Positions 47,310-56,145 of a stretch of DNA of 64,000 nucleotides are shown piece after piece. The DNA lies in assembly GCF_035621355.1 (NCBI RefSeq), contig NZ_CP141769.1, positions 2,666,001 through 2,730,000 of the forward strand, written 5' to 3'. The notes under the pieces were generated by a model that saw only the letters and a program-made list of their open reading frames with translations, did not search any database and was not told the DNA's origin. This DNA is from Thiobacillus sp. SCUT-2 (lineage in GTDB: Bacteria > Pseudomonadota > Gammaproteobacteria > Burkholderiales > Thiobacillaceae). The position numbers were made by a program, and so were the translations under genes. Position 1 is the stretch's first letter, and every line of letters starts with the position of its first letter.

Positions 47310-47450
47310 ATGCACGACAATCCGCTTCCCGTCACGCTGCTGACCGGTTTTGGTTCCGGCCGCCGCTGCGCGGCTTCACGTCGGCCTTGCCGACACGAGC
47401 CTGCACCGAAACCTGCCGCCACGCCTTCGCAACGCCCCGCGCAATGGTGA
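47310..47450 (+). CDS. Leader ORF 1 before the CobW GTPase gene (from tandem duplication)
   Basis: The ORF encodes 46 residues, starting MHDNPLPVTLLTGFGSGRRC. The segment PLPVTLLTGF repeats the N terminus of the CobW protein, then departs. A second half (CAASRRPCRHEPAPKP) is shared with leader ORF 2. The stop lies in ATGGTGA, which also starts leader ORF 2. No ribosome site is obvious. It may be a by-product of the duplication rather than a functional peptide. Confidence 0.35.
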   Translation: MHDNPLPVTLLTGFGSGRRCAASRRPCRHEPAPKPAATPSQRPAQW

Positions 47451-47630
47451 CCTCCGATTCTCCGCTCCCCGTCACGCTGCTGACCGGTTTTGGTTCCGGC
47501 CGCCGCTGCGCGGCTTCACGTCGGCCTTGCCGACATGAGCCTGCACCGAAACCTGCCGCCACGCCTTCGCAACGCCCCGCGCAATGGTGACATCCGATTC
47601 CCCGCTCCCCGTCACGCTGCTGACCGGTTT
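47331..47630. repeat. 140-bp tandem direct repeat, two full copies and a partial third
   Basis: Copies begin at 47331, 47471 and 47611 (the last covers 20 bp of cobW-like coding sequence, through ctgctgaccggtttt). The two full copies differ at only a few bases. Each contains a perfect hairpin (GTCGGC-ctt-GCCGAC) and the stem GCCGC-N4-GCGGC. Each holds both the upstream region and the first codons of the CobW gene, so the gene start occurs three times in a row. Confidence 0.93.
47444..47590 (+). CDS. Leader ORF 2 before the CobW GTPase gene
   Basis: The ORF encodes 48 residues starting MVTSDSPLPVTLLTGF, identical to the first 16 residues of the CobW protein, and then GSGRRCAASRRPCRHEP instead of the Walker A loop. 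Its stop codon overlaps the cobW start in ATGGTGA. It could act as a translationally coupled leader or as a decoy start. A CX6C-type Cys pair with a His follows, which could bind metal, but this is speculative. Confidence 0.35.
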   Translation: MVTSDSPLPVTLLTGFGSGRRCAASRRPCRHEPAPKPAATPSQRPAQW

Positions 47631-48639
47631 TCTCGGCAGCGGCAAGACCACGGTGCTGAACCACCTGGTGCGCACGCTGCCGCGCACGGCGATCCTGATG
47701 AACGAGTTCGGCGAAGTCGCGCTCGATCATCAGCTGCTGCAGAAGATGGAGGGGCCGATGGCGCTGCTGTCGGGCGGCTGCGTGTGCTGCACGATTTCGG
47801 GCAGCCTGTCGCCGACGCTGAAGAACCTCTGGATGGCGCGCCAGAAGGGCGACATTCCGGCGTTCGAACGCGTCATTATCGAGACCACCGGGATCGCCGA
47901 TCCGGCACCCGTACTCGACAACCTGCTGCACGACAACTGGGTGCGCGCGCGCTTCCGCCTTGACGGCGTGGTGACGACGGTCGACGCCGTCTTCGGCATG
48001 GGCCAGCTCGACGCGCACTTCGAGGCGGTCAAGCAGGTCGCGGTCGCCGACCGGCTGCTGCTGACCAAGACGGACATCGCCACGGCCGAAGCCGTCGCCG
48101 CGCTGCAGGAACGGCTCGCTGCGCTCAACCCGGCCGCCGACATCGTGACCGTGACGCACGGCGAGCTCGACCCGGCCGCGGTCCAGAACCTGGGATTATG
48201 GAATGCCGAAACGCGGACGCTCGAGGCTGCCCGCTGGCTCAAGCCGCAGCGTTATCGGCCGGCCAGCGCGGGGCCGCTGGGCGGAGCGCCCCACCACGAC
48301 CGCCGCATCCAGGCGTTTTCGGTGACGATCGACGATCCGCTCGACCGCTACGGGCTGCAGTCGGCCCTGTCCATGCTGCTGTCCTTCCGTGCCGAGAACC
48401 TGCTGCGCTTCAAGGCCATCGTCAACCTGCGGGGCGAGCCGCAGCCGGTCGTGCTGCACGGCGTGCAGCACGTGCTCTACCCGGAAGCGCGGCTCGACGC
48501 CTGGCCCGATGACGACCATCGCAGCCGCTTCGTCTTCATCGTGCGCGACCTCGAGCCGGCCTTCGTCGCCAAGCTGCTCGCCGATTTCTCCGGCGCCGCG
48601 GGCCTCCGTGCCGACGACAGCATGAGGCACGCGCCATGA
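47584..48639 (+). CDS. CobW/COG0523-family GTPase (metallochaperone type)
   Basis: The protein has 351 residues. Walker A is GFLGSGKTT; the metal motif is GGCVCCT (CxCC), typical of COG0523 zinc or cobalt chaperones; the guanine motif is LLTKTD. The C-terminal CobW_C domain is about 250-345. The family includes ZNG1/YeiR-type zinc transfer proteins. Downstream genes (ZnuA/B-like) support a metal role, most likely zinc. It is coupled to yidD by ATGA. Its upstream region carries a tandem duplication. Confidence 0.92.
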   Translation: MVTSDSPLPVTLLTGFLGSGKTTVLNHLVRTLPRTAILMNEFGEVALDHQLLQKMEGPMALLSGGCVCCTISGSLSPTLKNLWMARQKGDIPAFERVIIETTGIADPAPVLDNLLHDNWVRARFRLDGVVTTVDAVFGMGQLDAHFEAVKQVAVADRLLLTKTDIATAEAVAALQERLAALNPAADIVTVTHGELDPAAVQNLGLWNAETRTLEAARWLKPQRYRPASAGPLGGAPHHDRRIQAFSVTIDDPLDRYGLQSALSMLLSFRAENLLRFKAIVNLRGEPQPVVLHGVQHVLYPEARLDAWPDDDHRSRFVFIVRDLEPAFVAKLLADFSGAAGLRADDSMRHAP

Positions 48640-48875
48640 ACCTCGCGCAGCGCTTCCTGATCGGCGCGATTCGCGTCTACCAGCTCGCGCTCTCGCCCTG
48701 GCTCGGCCGGCAGTGCCGCTTCCTGCCGACCTGCTCGGAATACGGCAAGGAGGCGATCGAAAAGCACGGCGCCCTCAAGGGAAGCTGGCTCGCCGCGAAG
48801 CGCATCGGCCGCTGCCGCCCCGGCTGCGCCCACGGCCACGACCCGGTGCCGCCGGTCGACCCGCCGCGGCGTTAA
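48636..48875 (+). CDS. yidD: Membrane protein insertion efficiency factor YidD
   Basis: The protein has 79 residues. The signature is RFLIGAIRVYQLALSPWLG then CRFLPTCSEYGKEAIEKHG and CRPGCAHGHDPVP. YidD normally lies between rnpA and yidC near the origin and helps insertion of inner-membrane proteins. Here it is far from those genes, wedged by ATGA overlap behind a CobW GTPase. Its Cys/His-rich ending is normal for the family. Confidence 0.95.
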   Translation: MNLAQRFLIGAIRVYQLALSPWLGRQCRFLPTCSEYGKEAIEKHGALKGSWLAAKRIGRCRPGCAHGHDPVPPVDPPRR

Positions 48876-48876
48876 A

Positions 48877-49182
48877 ATGCCGTTCATGCCGTCGCGCCGC
48901 CTGCTTTCCTGGCTCTTCGCCCTGACCCTGCTGTTCGGTCAGGCGGCGGCGTTCGCCCATGCGCTGACGCACCTGCGCCCGCACGATGCCGGCCTTCCCG
49001 ACAAGGTGTGCGAAGTCTGCGTCGCCCATGCCCAGCTCGGCGCCGCGCTGCCGCCCAGCCCGGTCGTCGTGGCGACCGCGCCGATCATCCCCGTCTACAC
49101 GCCGGGCGCAACGCCCGCCTGGGCCGACCTCGCCCCCCGTCCCGCCTGCGCCCGCGCGCCGCCCGCTCCGCTCGACGCCTGA
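48877..49182 (+). CDS. Small exported Cys/His protein, DUF2946-like
   Basis: The protein has 101 residues (98 if it starts at MPSRR). A signal peptide or membrane helix is followed by FAHALTHLRPHDAGLP and the motif CEVCVAHAQLGAAL. The shape resembles DUF2946 proteins, small periplasmic or membrane proteins found next to metal uptake or copper genes. The CxxC with several His suggests metal binding. It starts 1 bp after the yidD stop. Family assignment is tentative. Confidence 0.65.
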   Translation: MPFMPSRRLLSWLFALTLLFGQAAAFAHALTHLRPHDAGLPDKVCEVCVAHAQLGAALPPSPVVVATAPIIPVYTPGATPAWADLAPRPACARAPPAPLDA

Positions 49183-49244
49183 GTTGCCCGCCACCGCGCC
49201 TTTGGCGCGCGCGGGCGTCTGCCTCACGTTTGACGGAGTCAACC

Positions 49245-50603
49245 ATGTTACGTCCCGCTCTCCTGGCGGCCGCGCTTGCGGCCGCCTTTCCGGCGCACGC
49301 CGATGACCAGGCCGACCTCGCCGCGCTGCGCGCCGAGGTCCAGGCCATGAAGACCGGCTACGAAGCACGCATCCAGGCCCTCGAGGCGCGGCTTGCGAAA
49401 GCCGAGGCCGCTGCGGCAGCGCCGAGCGCGGCCCCGGCAGCAAGCGCTGCGCCCGTGGAAGCGGCCAGCTCGGCGCCGGCCAATCCCGGCGCCTTCAACC
49501 CCGCGATCTCGCTCATCCTGCAGGGCGGCTACGCCAACCTGAAGGACATCCCCGCTCGCCAGATCGCCGGCTTCCTGACGAACGACGCCGCTTCCACGCC
49601 GGCGCGCGGCTTCTCGGTCGACGACAGCGAACTCGTGCTGGCCTCCAACATCGATCCGTATTTCCGCGGCTATTTCAACGCCACGCTGAACGACGGCAGC
49701 GTCGGCGTCGAGGAGGCGTGGTTCCAGACCATCGCGCTGGGACATGGCCTGACCGTCAAGGGCGGGCGCTTCCGTTCCGGCATCGGCTACCAGAACGAGC
49801 AGCATCCGCACGCGTGGGATTTCGCCACCAACAACCTGATGTACCAGACGCTGTTCGGTGAAGGCTATGGCAACGACGGCTTGCAGCTACGCTGGGTCGC
49901 GCCGACCGACCTGTTCACCGAGCTTGGGGCCGAGATCGGCCGCGGCGCCCAGTTCCCCGGCACCGACCGCAACCGGAACGGCGCGGGCAGCTACGCGCTC
50001 TACGGCCACATCGGTGGCGACGTCGGCGAGTCGAACAGCTGGCGCGGCGGCGTCTCCTACCTGTCGACGCGCGCCGACGCGCGCACGGGCACGCTGACCG
50101 ACAGCAACGGCACCCTTGTCGACACCGCCTTCAGCGGCGACAGCAGGACCTGGATGGCGGATTTCGTCTGGAAGTGGGCGCCGCTGGGCAATCCGACGGT
50201 CCGCAATTTCAAGTTCGCGGCCGAGCTGTTCCGCCGCGAGGAAAGCGGCGGCCTCAGCTGCAGCGGCGGCTTGCTTTGCACCGGAAGTGCGGGAGCGTAC
50301 CAGGCCACGCAATACGGCGGCTACGCGCAGGCGGCCTACCAGTTCATGCCGCGCTGGCGCGTCGGCTATCGCTACGACGTGCTCGACCCCGGCTCGCGCG
50401 AGTACGGCCTCAACGACACCGCCCTGCCGCGCACCGACTACCGCCCGACCCGGCATTCGCTGATGGTCGACTATTCGCCGTCCGAGTTCTCGCGCCTGCG
50501 CCTGCAGGTCACGCAGGACCGCGCGAACGTCGGCCAGGACGAGAACCAGTGGTACCTGCGATACATCTACAGCCTCGGCACGCACGGCGCGCACACGTTC
50601 TAA
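49245..50603 (+). CDS. Outer-membrane beta-barrel protein (porin-like)
   Basis: The protein has 452 residues. A signal peptide (ending FPAHA) is followed by a short coiled coil (about 22-60, LRAEVQAMKTGYEARIQALE) and an Ala/Pro linker. The rest is a beta-barrel with alternating strands and many Tyr/Trp/Gly, ending in Phe (GTHGAHTF), the usual outer-membrane C-terminal residue. Its place before ZnuA/B-like genes suggests metal passage across the outer membrane. A GGAG site precedes the ATG. It lies 10 bp before znuA. Confidence 0.85.
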   Translation: MLRPALLAAALAAAFPAHADDQADLAALRAEVQAMKTGYEARIQALEARLAKAEAAAAAPSAAPAASAAPVEAASSAPANPGAFNPAISLILQGGYANLKDIPARQIAGFLTNDAASTPARGFSVDDSELVLASNIDPYFRGYFNATLNDGSVGVEEAWFQTIALGHGLTVKGGRFRSGIGYQNEQHPHAWDFATNNLMYQTLFGEGYGNDGLQLRWVAPTDLFTELGAEIGRGAQFPGTDRNRNGAGSYALYGHIGGDVGESNSWRGGVSYLSTRADARTGTLTDSNGTLVDTAFSGDSRTWMADFVWKWAPLGNPTVRNFKFAAELFRREESGGLSCSGGLLCTGSAGAYQATQYGGYAQAAYQFMPRWRVGYRYDVLDPGSREYGLNDTALPRTDYRPTRHSLMVDYSPSEFSRLRLQVTQDRANVGQDENQWYLRYIYSLGTHGAHTF

Positions 50604-50613
50604 GGAGACCCCG

Positions 50614-51513
50614 ATGAAGCCTTTCCGCCTGTTCTCCTTCCTCTTCGCGGCGTGGCCTGTCTTTGCCCATGCCGCCCTCAACGTCTTCGCCTGCGAGCCC
50701 GAGTGGGGCGCGCTCGCCACCGAACTCGGCGGCGACGCGGTCAAGGTCTACACCGCCACCACGGCGATGCAGGACCCCCACCACATCGAGGCACGCCCCA
50801 GCCTGATCGCCCAGATGCGGCGCGCCAACCTCGCCGTGTGCACCGGCGCCGAACTCGAGATCGGCTGGCTGCCAGTGCTGCTGCAGCAGTCCGGCAACGC
50901 TGCGATCCAGCCCGGCCAGCCCGGCTACTTCGAGGCAGCGCGCCAGGTCGCGCTGCTGGAGAAGCCGATGGTGCTCGATCGCGCCCAGGGCGACATCCAC
51001 GCCGCGGGCAATCCGCACGTCCAGACCGACCCGCGCAACATCGCGCGCGTGGCGCAGGCGCTCGCCGCCCGCATGGCCGAACTCGATCCCGCCCGCGCGG
51101 CGCTCTACCGCGCCCGGCTCGCCGGGTTCAACACGCGCTGGAACGCCGCGATCGCGCGCTGGCAGGCCGAGGCCGCACCCTTGCGCGGCATGCCCATCGC
51201 GGTGCAGCACCTGGGCTTTCCCTACCTCGAGAACTGGCTGGGGCTGAAGCAGGTCGCGGTGCTGGAGCCGAAGCCGGGGGTGGCGCCGTCGGTCGGCCAG
51301 CTCGCCGACGTCGCGGCGCGGCTCAAGGCGACGCCGGCGCGCGCCGTGATCCGCGCCGCCTACCAGGACCCGCGTCCATCGGAATGGCTGGCCGCGCATG
51401 CCGGCATCCCGGCGATCGCGCTGCCCTTCACCGTCGGCGGCTCGGCGCGCGCCGGCGACCTGTTCGGGCTGTTCGACGACACGGTCGACCAGTTACTGAG
51501 GGCCGCCCGATGA
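50614..51513 (+). CDS. znuA: Zinc/manganese-type ABC transporter substrate-binding protein (ZnuA-like)
   Basis: The protein has 299 residues. The signal peptide ends at VFAHA. The cluster A-I fold has a metal-binding His in MQDPHHIEARPSL, another in GNPHVQTDPRN, and Glu/His candidates in IAVQHLGFPYLENWL. It lacks the long His-rich loop of many ZnuA proteins. A strong AAGGAG site precedes it. It overlaps the permease by ATGA. Zinc is more likely than manganese from context with a CobW GTPase, but this is not proven. Confidence 0.88.
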   Translation: MKPFRLFSFLFAAWPVFAHAALNVFACEPEWGALATELGGDAVKVYTATTAMQDPHHIEARPSLIAQMRRANLAVCTGAELEIGWLPVLLQQSGNAAIQPGQPGYFEAARQVALLEKPMVLDRAQGDIHAAGNPHVQTDPRNIARVAQALAARMAELDPARAALYRARLAGFNTRWNAAIARWQAEAAPLRGMPIAVQHLGFPYLENWLGLKQVAVLEPKPGVAPSVGQLADVAARLKATPARAVIRAAYQDPRPSEWLAAHAGIPAIALPFTVGGSARAGDLFGLFDDTVDQLLRAAR

Positions 51514-52352
51514 ACTGGGCCGCGCTCGACCCCGGCCTGCTCGGCTGGCCGTTCGCCGCCGGCCTGCTGGTCCTCGCCACCCACGTCCCGCTGGGGCGGC
51601 GGGTGCTGGCGCGCGGGATCATCTTTCTCGACCTCGCCATCGCGCAGATCGCCGTCCTCGGCGTGATCGCGGCGCACGCCCTCGGCTGGGAAACCCAGGG
51701 CTGGCAGACCCAGCTCGCGGCGGCGGCCGCGGCGCTGGCGGGCGCGGCCTTCCTCGCGCGCTGCGAGGAACGCTGGCCCGAGATCCAGGAAGCGCTGATC
51801 GGCTCGTCGTTCGCGGTCGCCGCGAGCCTCGCCGTACTGCTGCTCGCGGGCGATCCCCAAGGCGGCGAGCACCTCAACGCGCTGCTGGCAGGGCAGATCC
51901 TCTGGGTCGGGCCGCCGCAGCTGGCGCAGATCGCGGCCGTCTACGCGCTCCTGCTCGGCTTCTGGCGGCTGCGCGGCGAACGCCTCGGCCGGCTCGGCTT
52001 CTACCTGATCTTCGCGCTCGCCATCACCGCCTCGGTGCAGCTCGTCGGCGTCTACCTGGTGTTCGCCAGCCTGATCCTGCCGGCGCTGGCGGTGCGCGGA
52101 CGGCCGCCCCGCGCGGGCCTCGTGGCCGGGTGGAGCATCGGCGCCCTCGCCTACGCAGCCGGCCTGACGGCGTCCGCCCTGCTGGACTGGCCGGCCGGCC
52201 CCGCGATCGTCATCGCGCTCGCCGCGCTCGCGCTCGCGGGCGGCCGCTTATTGCGGTTGCCGCAGCGGGGCGACAGCGCTAGTATCCCCACTGATTCCGT
52301 CAACCGCACGCACATCCGTGGCTCTTCCGTTTTTCAAAAAAGGCAAGGATAA
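51510..52352 (+). CDS. znuB: Metal ABC transporter permease (ZnuB-like)
   Basis: The protein has 280 residues with about seven or eight membrane helices. The family motifs include RGIIFLDLAIAQIAVLGVIA and QLVGVYLVFASLILPALAV. It couples with the ZnuA-like protein. No ATPase (ZnuC) gene follows or precedes, so the ATPase must be encoded elsewhere. Its last 35 bp overlap the start of the STAS gene, and the C-terminal tail from about 250 on looks unrelated to the family. Confidence 0.9.
   Translation: MNWAALDPGLLGWPFAAGLLVLATHVPLGRRVLARGIIFLDLAIAQIAVLGVIAAHALGWETQGWQTQLAAAAAALAGAAFLARCEERWPEIQEALIGSSFAVAASLAVLLLAGDPQGGEHLNALLAGQILWVGPPQLAQIAAVYALLLGFWRLRGERLGRLGFYLIFALAITASVQLVGVYLVFASLILPALAVRGRPPRAGLVAGWSIGALAYAAGLTASALLDWPAGPAIVIALAALALAGGRLLRLPQRGDSASIPTDSVNRTHIRGSSVFQKRQG
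52257..52285 (+). promoter_or_regulatory. Probable sigma-70 promoter of the STAS gene, inside znuB
   Basis: TTGCCG and TAGTAT are separated by 17 bp. Transcription would start near 52292, about 26 bp before the GTG start. Confidence 0.5.
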
Positions 52353-53427
52353 ACCCGCGGCGCCGGCCCGCCAGCCCGCACCCGCGCCTGCCACCGCGTC
52401 GCCGCCCACCGAAACGCTGCTCACGATGGACATGAGCGCGAGCGGCATCGTGGTGGAGGAGTCCAGCGGCGGCCCGCAGTCGCCGGTCGACGAAGCGGCA
52501 ATCCTCTACGCCAGCGGCCAGGCCGAGATGGCCGAGCGCATGCTCCGGGACATGCTGGGCGGCGGCGACCGGCGCGCCTGGCACATGCTGTTCGACCTCT
52601 ACAGCATCCAGAACCGCGAGAAGGACTTCGAGCAGCTGGCCCTCGACTACGCCATGCGCTTCGAGACCTCGCCCCCCGTCTGGCAGAAACTCGGAGGCAA
52701 CGCCGCCTCCGCCAAGCCGGCGCAGGCGGCCACCCTGGAACTGCCGGGCCTGCTCGACAAGAACGCGACCGCCGCGCTGCGCGAGGGCATCGCCGCGACC
52801 GACAAGAAGGCCGTACTGCGGATCGATTTTTCCCGCATCGAGATGGTCGACGAAGCCGGCGCCGACGAGTGCGCGACCATTCTCGGCGCCGCGCGCAAGG
52901 CCAAGCGCAAGCTGCAGGTCAGCGGCGTCGACCGCCTGACCGCGCTGCTGCAGGATCTGACCCGTGCGACCCACAGCCGCGCCCCGCACTGGCTGCTGCT
53001 GCTCGAGCTTTACCAGACGCTCGGACGGCAGGAAAACTTCGAGGACCTGGCGGTCGACTACGCGGTGCGCTTCGAGGTCTCGCCGCCGTCCTGGACCGAG
53101 GTCCAGGCGGCCGAAGTGGTGCAAACCAAGCCCGCCGAGCCCGCCGACGATGCGCTGCGCCTTTCCGGCGAAATCACGCCCGCCAACGACAGCGCGCTGC
53201 AGCAGTTCGGCGGCTACGCCGCCACGCACGCCGAGGTGCTGGTCGACCTGAGCCAGGTGACCCGAGTCGACTACGGCAGCGTCAGCCAGTTCATCAGCGT
53301 GCTGATGCAGTGCCTGGGCAGCGGCAAGAGCATCACGCTGCGCGGCCACAACGCGCTGATCCACGAACTTTTCCGCGTCATGGGCATCGATCAGCTCGCG
53401 CAGCTGGTTCCGCGGCACCCCGCCTGA
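52318..53427 (+). CDS. STAS-domain protein upstream of hslVU
   Basis: The protein has 369 residues from a GTG start ([12 protein letters not shown] follows); a GTG is accepted because a promoter lies just upstream and the basic start is usual. A Pro/Ala linker is followed by two similar units, each with a helical segment ([27 protein letters not shown] and [28 protein letters not shown], compared in parts) and a STAS-like beta-alpha fold ([38 protein letters not shown]). The helical unit repeats the same YxxRFExSPPxW end. STAS folds work in anti-sigma factor antagonists. It precedes hslV in betaproteobacteria; function unknown. Confidence 0.82.
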   Translation: MALPFFKKGKDKPAAPARQPAPAPATASPPTETLLTMDMSASGIVVEESSGGPQSPVDEAAILYASGQAEMAERMLRDMLGGGDRRAWHMLFDLYSIQNREKDFEQLALDYAMRFETSPPVWQKLGGNAASAKPAQAATLELPGLLDKNATAALREGIAATDKKAVLRIDFSRIEMVDEAGADECATILGAARKAKRKLQVSGVDRLTALLQDLTRATHSRAPHWLLLLELYQTLGRQENFEDLAVDYAVRFEVSPPSWTEVQAAEVVQTKPAEPADDALRLSGEITPANDSALQQFGGYAATHAEVLVDLSQVTRVDYGSVSQFISVLMQCLGSGKSITLRGHNALIHELFRVMGIDQLAQLVPRHPA

Positions 53428-53540
53428 CGGCGCGCCGGACCCCGACCGGCCCCTCCGACCGATCCCACCCTCCCGGCCCCGCAGCGGCGCCCGAGCAAGA
53501 CATCCCCAGACGTTCCCCCATCCCAAGGACCTTCCCGCAC

Positions 53541-54074
53541 ATGGAACAATATCGCGGCACCACCATTCTTTCCGTCCGCCGGGGCAGCGAAGTCGCCCTC
53601 GGCGGCGACGGCCAGGTCACCCTCGGCAACATCGTCATCAAGTCCACCGCGCGCAAGGTCCGCCGCCTCTACCAGGAAAAGGTGCTGGCCGGCTTCGCCG
53701 GCGGCACGGCCGACGCCTTCACCCTGTTCGAGCGCTTCGAGGCCAAGCTCGACAAGCATTCCGGGCACCTCATGCGCAGCGCCGTCGAACTCGCCAAGGA
53801 CTGGCGCACGGACCGCATGCTGCGCCGGCTCGAGGCCATGCTGGCGGTGGCCGACCGCGAGCACTCGCTCATCATCACCGGCAACGGCGACGTGCTGGAA
53901 CCCGAGCTCGGCATCGCCGCCATCGGCTCCGGCGGCGCCTTCGCCCAGTCGGCCGCACGCGCGCTGCTGGAGAACACCGACCTGCCCCCGCTTGAAATCG
54001 TGAAAAAGAGCCTCACCATTGCGGGAGACATCTGCATCTATTCGAACCAGAACCACGTGATCGAAACCCTGTGA
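53541..54074 (+). CDS. hslV: ATP-dependent protease peptidase subunit HslV
   Basis: The protein has 177 residues. The short propeptide MEQYRG is removed to expose the catalytic Thr of TTILSVRRG. Other motifs are [37 protein letters not shown] and [13 protein letters not shown]. HslV forms a double hexamer that degrades proteins unfolded by HslU. It is followed 44 bp later by hslU. Confidence 0.97.
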   Translation: MEQYRGTTILSVRRGSEVALGGDGQVTLGNIVIKSTARKVRRLYQEKVLAGFAGGTADAFTLFERFEAKLDKHSGHLMRSAVELAKDWRTDRMLRRLEAMLAVADREHSLIITGNGDVLEPELGIAAIGSGGAFAQSAARALLENTDLPPLEIVKKSLTIAGDICIYSNQNHVIETL

Positions 54075-54118
54075 GCGGCCCCCTCCGCTCACCGCCTGCC
54101 GCTTACCGCTCGCCCGTC

Positions 54119-55441
54119 ATGACCCCCAAAGAAATCGTCCACGAACTCGACAAGCACATCGTCGGCCAGGCGGCCGCCAAGCGCGCGGTCGCCGTCGCGC
54201 TGCGCAACCGCTGGCGGCGCCAGCAGGTCGGCGAGCCGCTGCGCCAGGAAATCACGCCGAAGAACATCCTCATGATCGGCCCGACCGGCGTCGGCAAGAC
54301 CGAAATCGCCCGCCGCCTGGCACGGCTCGCCAACGCGCCCTTCATCAAGATCGAGGCGACCAAGTTCACCGAGGTCGGCTACGTCGGCCGCGACGTCGAC
54401 ACCATCATCCGCGACCTGATGGAGACCGCGATCAAGGATCTGCGCGCGCAGGCCACGCAGAAGGTGAAATTCCGCGCCGAGGAAGCGGCCGAGGAGCGCA
54501 TCCTCGACGCGCTGCTGCCGCCGCCGCGCAGCGTCGGCTTCGGCGAGCCCGAGCCCCCGCGCGAGGACGGCACGGCGCGCCAGCGCTTCCGCAAGATGCT
54601 GCGCGAGGGCCAGCTCGACGACAAGGAAATCGAGGTCGATCTCGCCGCGGTCAGCCCCAGCATGGAAATCTTCACCCCGCCGGGCATGGAAGACCTGTCG
54701 CAGCAGCTGCAGGGCATGTTCCAGAATCTCGGCCAGAGCCGCCGCCAGCACCGCAAGCTGAAAGTGCGCGAGGCGATGAAGCTCCTGACCGAAGAGGAAG
54801 CGGGACGCCTGATCAACGACGAGGAAACCAAGCAGCAGGCGCTCGACGCCGTCGAGCAGAACGGCATCGTGTTCCTCGACGAGATCGACAAGATCGCCAC
54901 CCGCAGCGACGCCCACGGCAGCGACGTTTCGCGCCAGGGCGTGCAGCGCGACCTCTTGCCGTTGATCGAAGGCACCACCGTGTCGACCAAGTACGGCATG
55001 GTGAAGACCGACCACATCCTGTTCATCGCCAGCGGCGCCTTCCATCTGTCGAAGCCGTCCGACCTGATCCCCGAACTGCAGGGCCGGCTGCCGATTCGCG
55101 TCGAGCTGCAGGCGCTGTCGGTGGAGGACTTCGAGCGCATCCTCACCGCCACCGACGCCTGCCTCACGCGCCAGTACGAGGCGCTCCTGGCGACCGAAGG
55201 CGTCACGCTCCGATTCACCGACGACGGCATCCGCCGCATCGCCGAGATCGCCTTCGAGGTCAACGAGCGCACCGAGAACATCGGCGCGCGCCGCCTGCAC
55301 ACCGTGATGGAAAAGCTGCTCGAGGACATCTCCTTCGACGCCGGCAGCGTCACCGGCGAATACGTGGTCGACGCCGACGCCGTCACCAGCCGCCTGGCCG
55401 CACTCGCTGCCCGCGAGGACCTCGCCCGCTACGTCCTCTAA
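54119..55441 (+). CDS. hslU: HslUV protease ATPase subunit HslU
   Basis: The protein has 440 residues. AAA+ with Walker [10 protein letters not shown], pore motif GYVGRD, Walker B ([12 protein letters not shown]) and sensor parts ([13 protein letters not shown]); the I domain is about 110-245 and the C terminus ends LARYVL, which inserts in HslV. I start at MTPKEIV; an upstream GTG in frame at 54071 would add 16 unrelated residues. It forms the protease with hslV. Confidence 0.97.
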   Translation: MTPKEIVHELDKHIVGQAAAKRAVAVALRNRWRRQQVGEPLRQEITPKNILMIGPTGVGKTEIARRLARLANAPFIKIEATKFTEVGYVGRDVDTIIRDLMETAIKDLRAQATQKVKFRAEEAAEERILDALLPPPRSVGFGEPEPPREDGTARQRFRKMLREGQLDDKEIEVDLAAVSPSMEIFTPPGMEDLSQQLQGMFQNLGQSRRQHRKLKVREAMKLLTEEEAGRLINDEETKQQALDAVEQNGIVFLDEIDKIATRSDAHGSDVSRQGVQRDLLPLIEGTTVSTKYGMVKTDHILFIASGAFHLSKPSDLIPELQGRLPIRVELQALSVEDFERILTATDACLTRQYEALLATEGVTLRFTDDGIRRIAEIAFEVNERTENIGARRLHTVMEKLLEDISFDAGSVTGEYVVDADAVTSRLAALAAREDLARYVL

Positions 55442-55445
55442 ACCA

Positions 55446-55472
55446 CTCACCGCTCACCGCTCACCGCTCACG
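55446..55472. repeat. Heptanucleotide tandem repeat between hslU and the UPF0114 gene
   Basis: CTCACCG occurs three times followed by a partial CTCACG. It occupies most of the 37-bp gap and ends 7 bp before the next ATG. Copy-number change would alter the ribosome-site spacing. Confidence 0.7.
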
Positions 55473-55478
55473 CAACGC

Positions 55479-56012
55479 ATGAAACCCGAAACCAACCAGC
55501 CCCTCGAAACCCGCGGCAAGTTTCTTTCGACCCTCCTGTTCGGCAGCCGCTGGCTGCAGGTCCCGCTCTATCTCGGGCTGATCGCGGCCCAGCTCGTCTA
55601 CGTCGTGCATTTCATGGTCGAGCTCGAGCATCTCATCGTCGGCACGCTCACCCTCACCGAAGAGAAGATCATGCTCATCGTGCTGGGCCTGATCGACGTG
55701 GTGATGATCTCCAACCTGCTCATCATGGTCATCGTCGGCGGCTATGAGACCTTCGTCTCGCGCCTCAATCTCGAAGGCCATCCCGACGAGCCGGAGTGGC
55801 TGTCGCACGTCAACGCCAACGTGCTGAAGGTCAAGCTCGCCACCGCGATCATCGGCATCTCGTCGATCCACCTGCTCAAGACCTTCATCAACGCGCCCAA
55901 CCTCGAGGACAAGGTCATGCTGTGGCAGACCGTGATCCATCTGGCCTTCATCCTGTCGGCGGTCTCGATCGCCTACATCGACCGGTTGATGCCGCAAAGC
56001 GTGCGCCATTGA
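55479..56012 (+). CDS. UPF0114 family membrane protein (YqhA type)
   Basis: The protein has 177 residues with about four membrane helices. Signatures are FGSRWLQVPLYLGLIAAQLVY, IVLGLIDVVMISNLLIMVIV and GGYETFVSRL; then LATAIIGISSIHLLKTFI. The family is widespread and has no established function. A 7-bp tandem repeat lies just upstream of the start. Confidence 0.9.
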   Translation: MKPETNQPLETRGKFLSTLLFGSRWLQVPLYLGLIAAQLVYVVHFMVELEHLIVGTLTLTEEKIMLIVLGLIDVVMISNLLIMVIVGGYETFVSRLNLEGHPDEPEWLSHVNANVLKVKLATAIIGISSIHLLKTFINAPNLEDKVMLWQTVIHLAFILSAVSIAYIDRLMPQSVRH

Positions 56013-56145
56013 TCGCGCCCGGGAAGCGACTTCCGGCCGCCGCACACGGCCACTAATGCCGCCATCGACATAACTTATTTGGCGGGTTGCGGCCGGAGGC
56101 GGAAAATCACCCGGTTTGTTTGATCAAATTGACCGGGAGACACGA

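Noticed and set aside
47262..47583. A Zur box before the metal-related genes
   Set aside because: No AT-rich palindrome of the Zur type was found in this GC-rich stretch.
47331..47630. The 140-bp repeats as an insertion sequence or attachment site
   Set aside because: There is no transposase or terminal inverted repeat, and the copies contain the start of the adjacent gene, so simple tandem duplication explains them.
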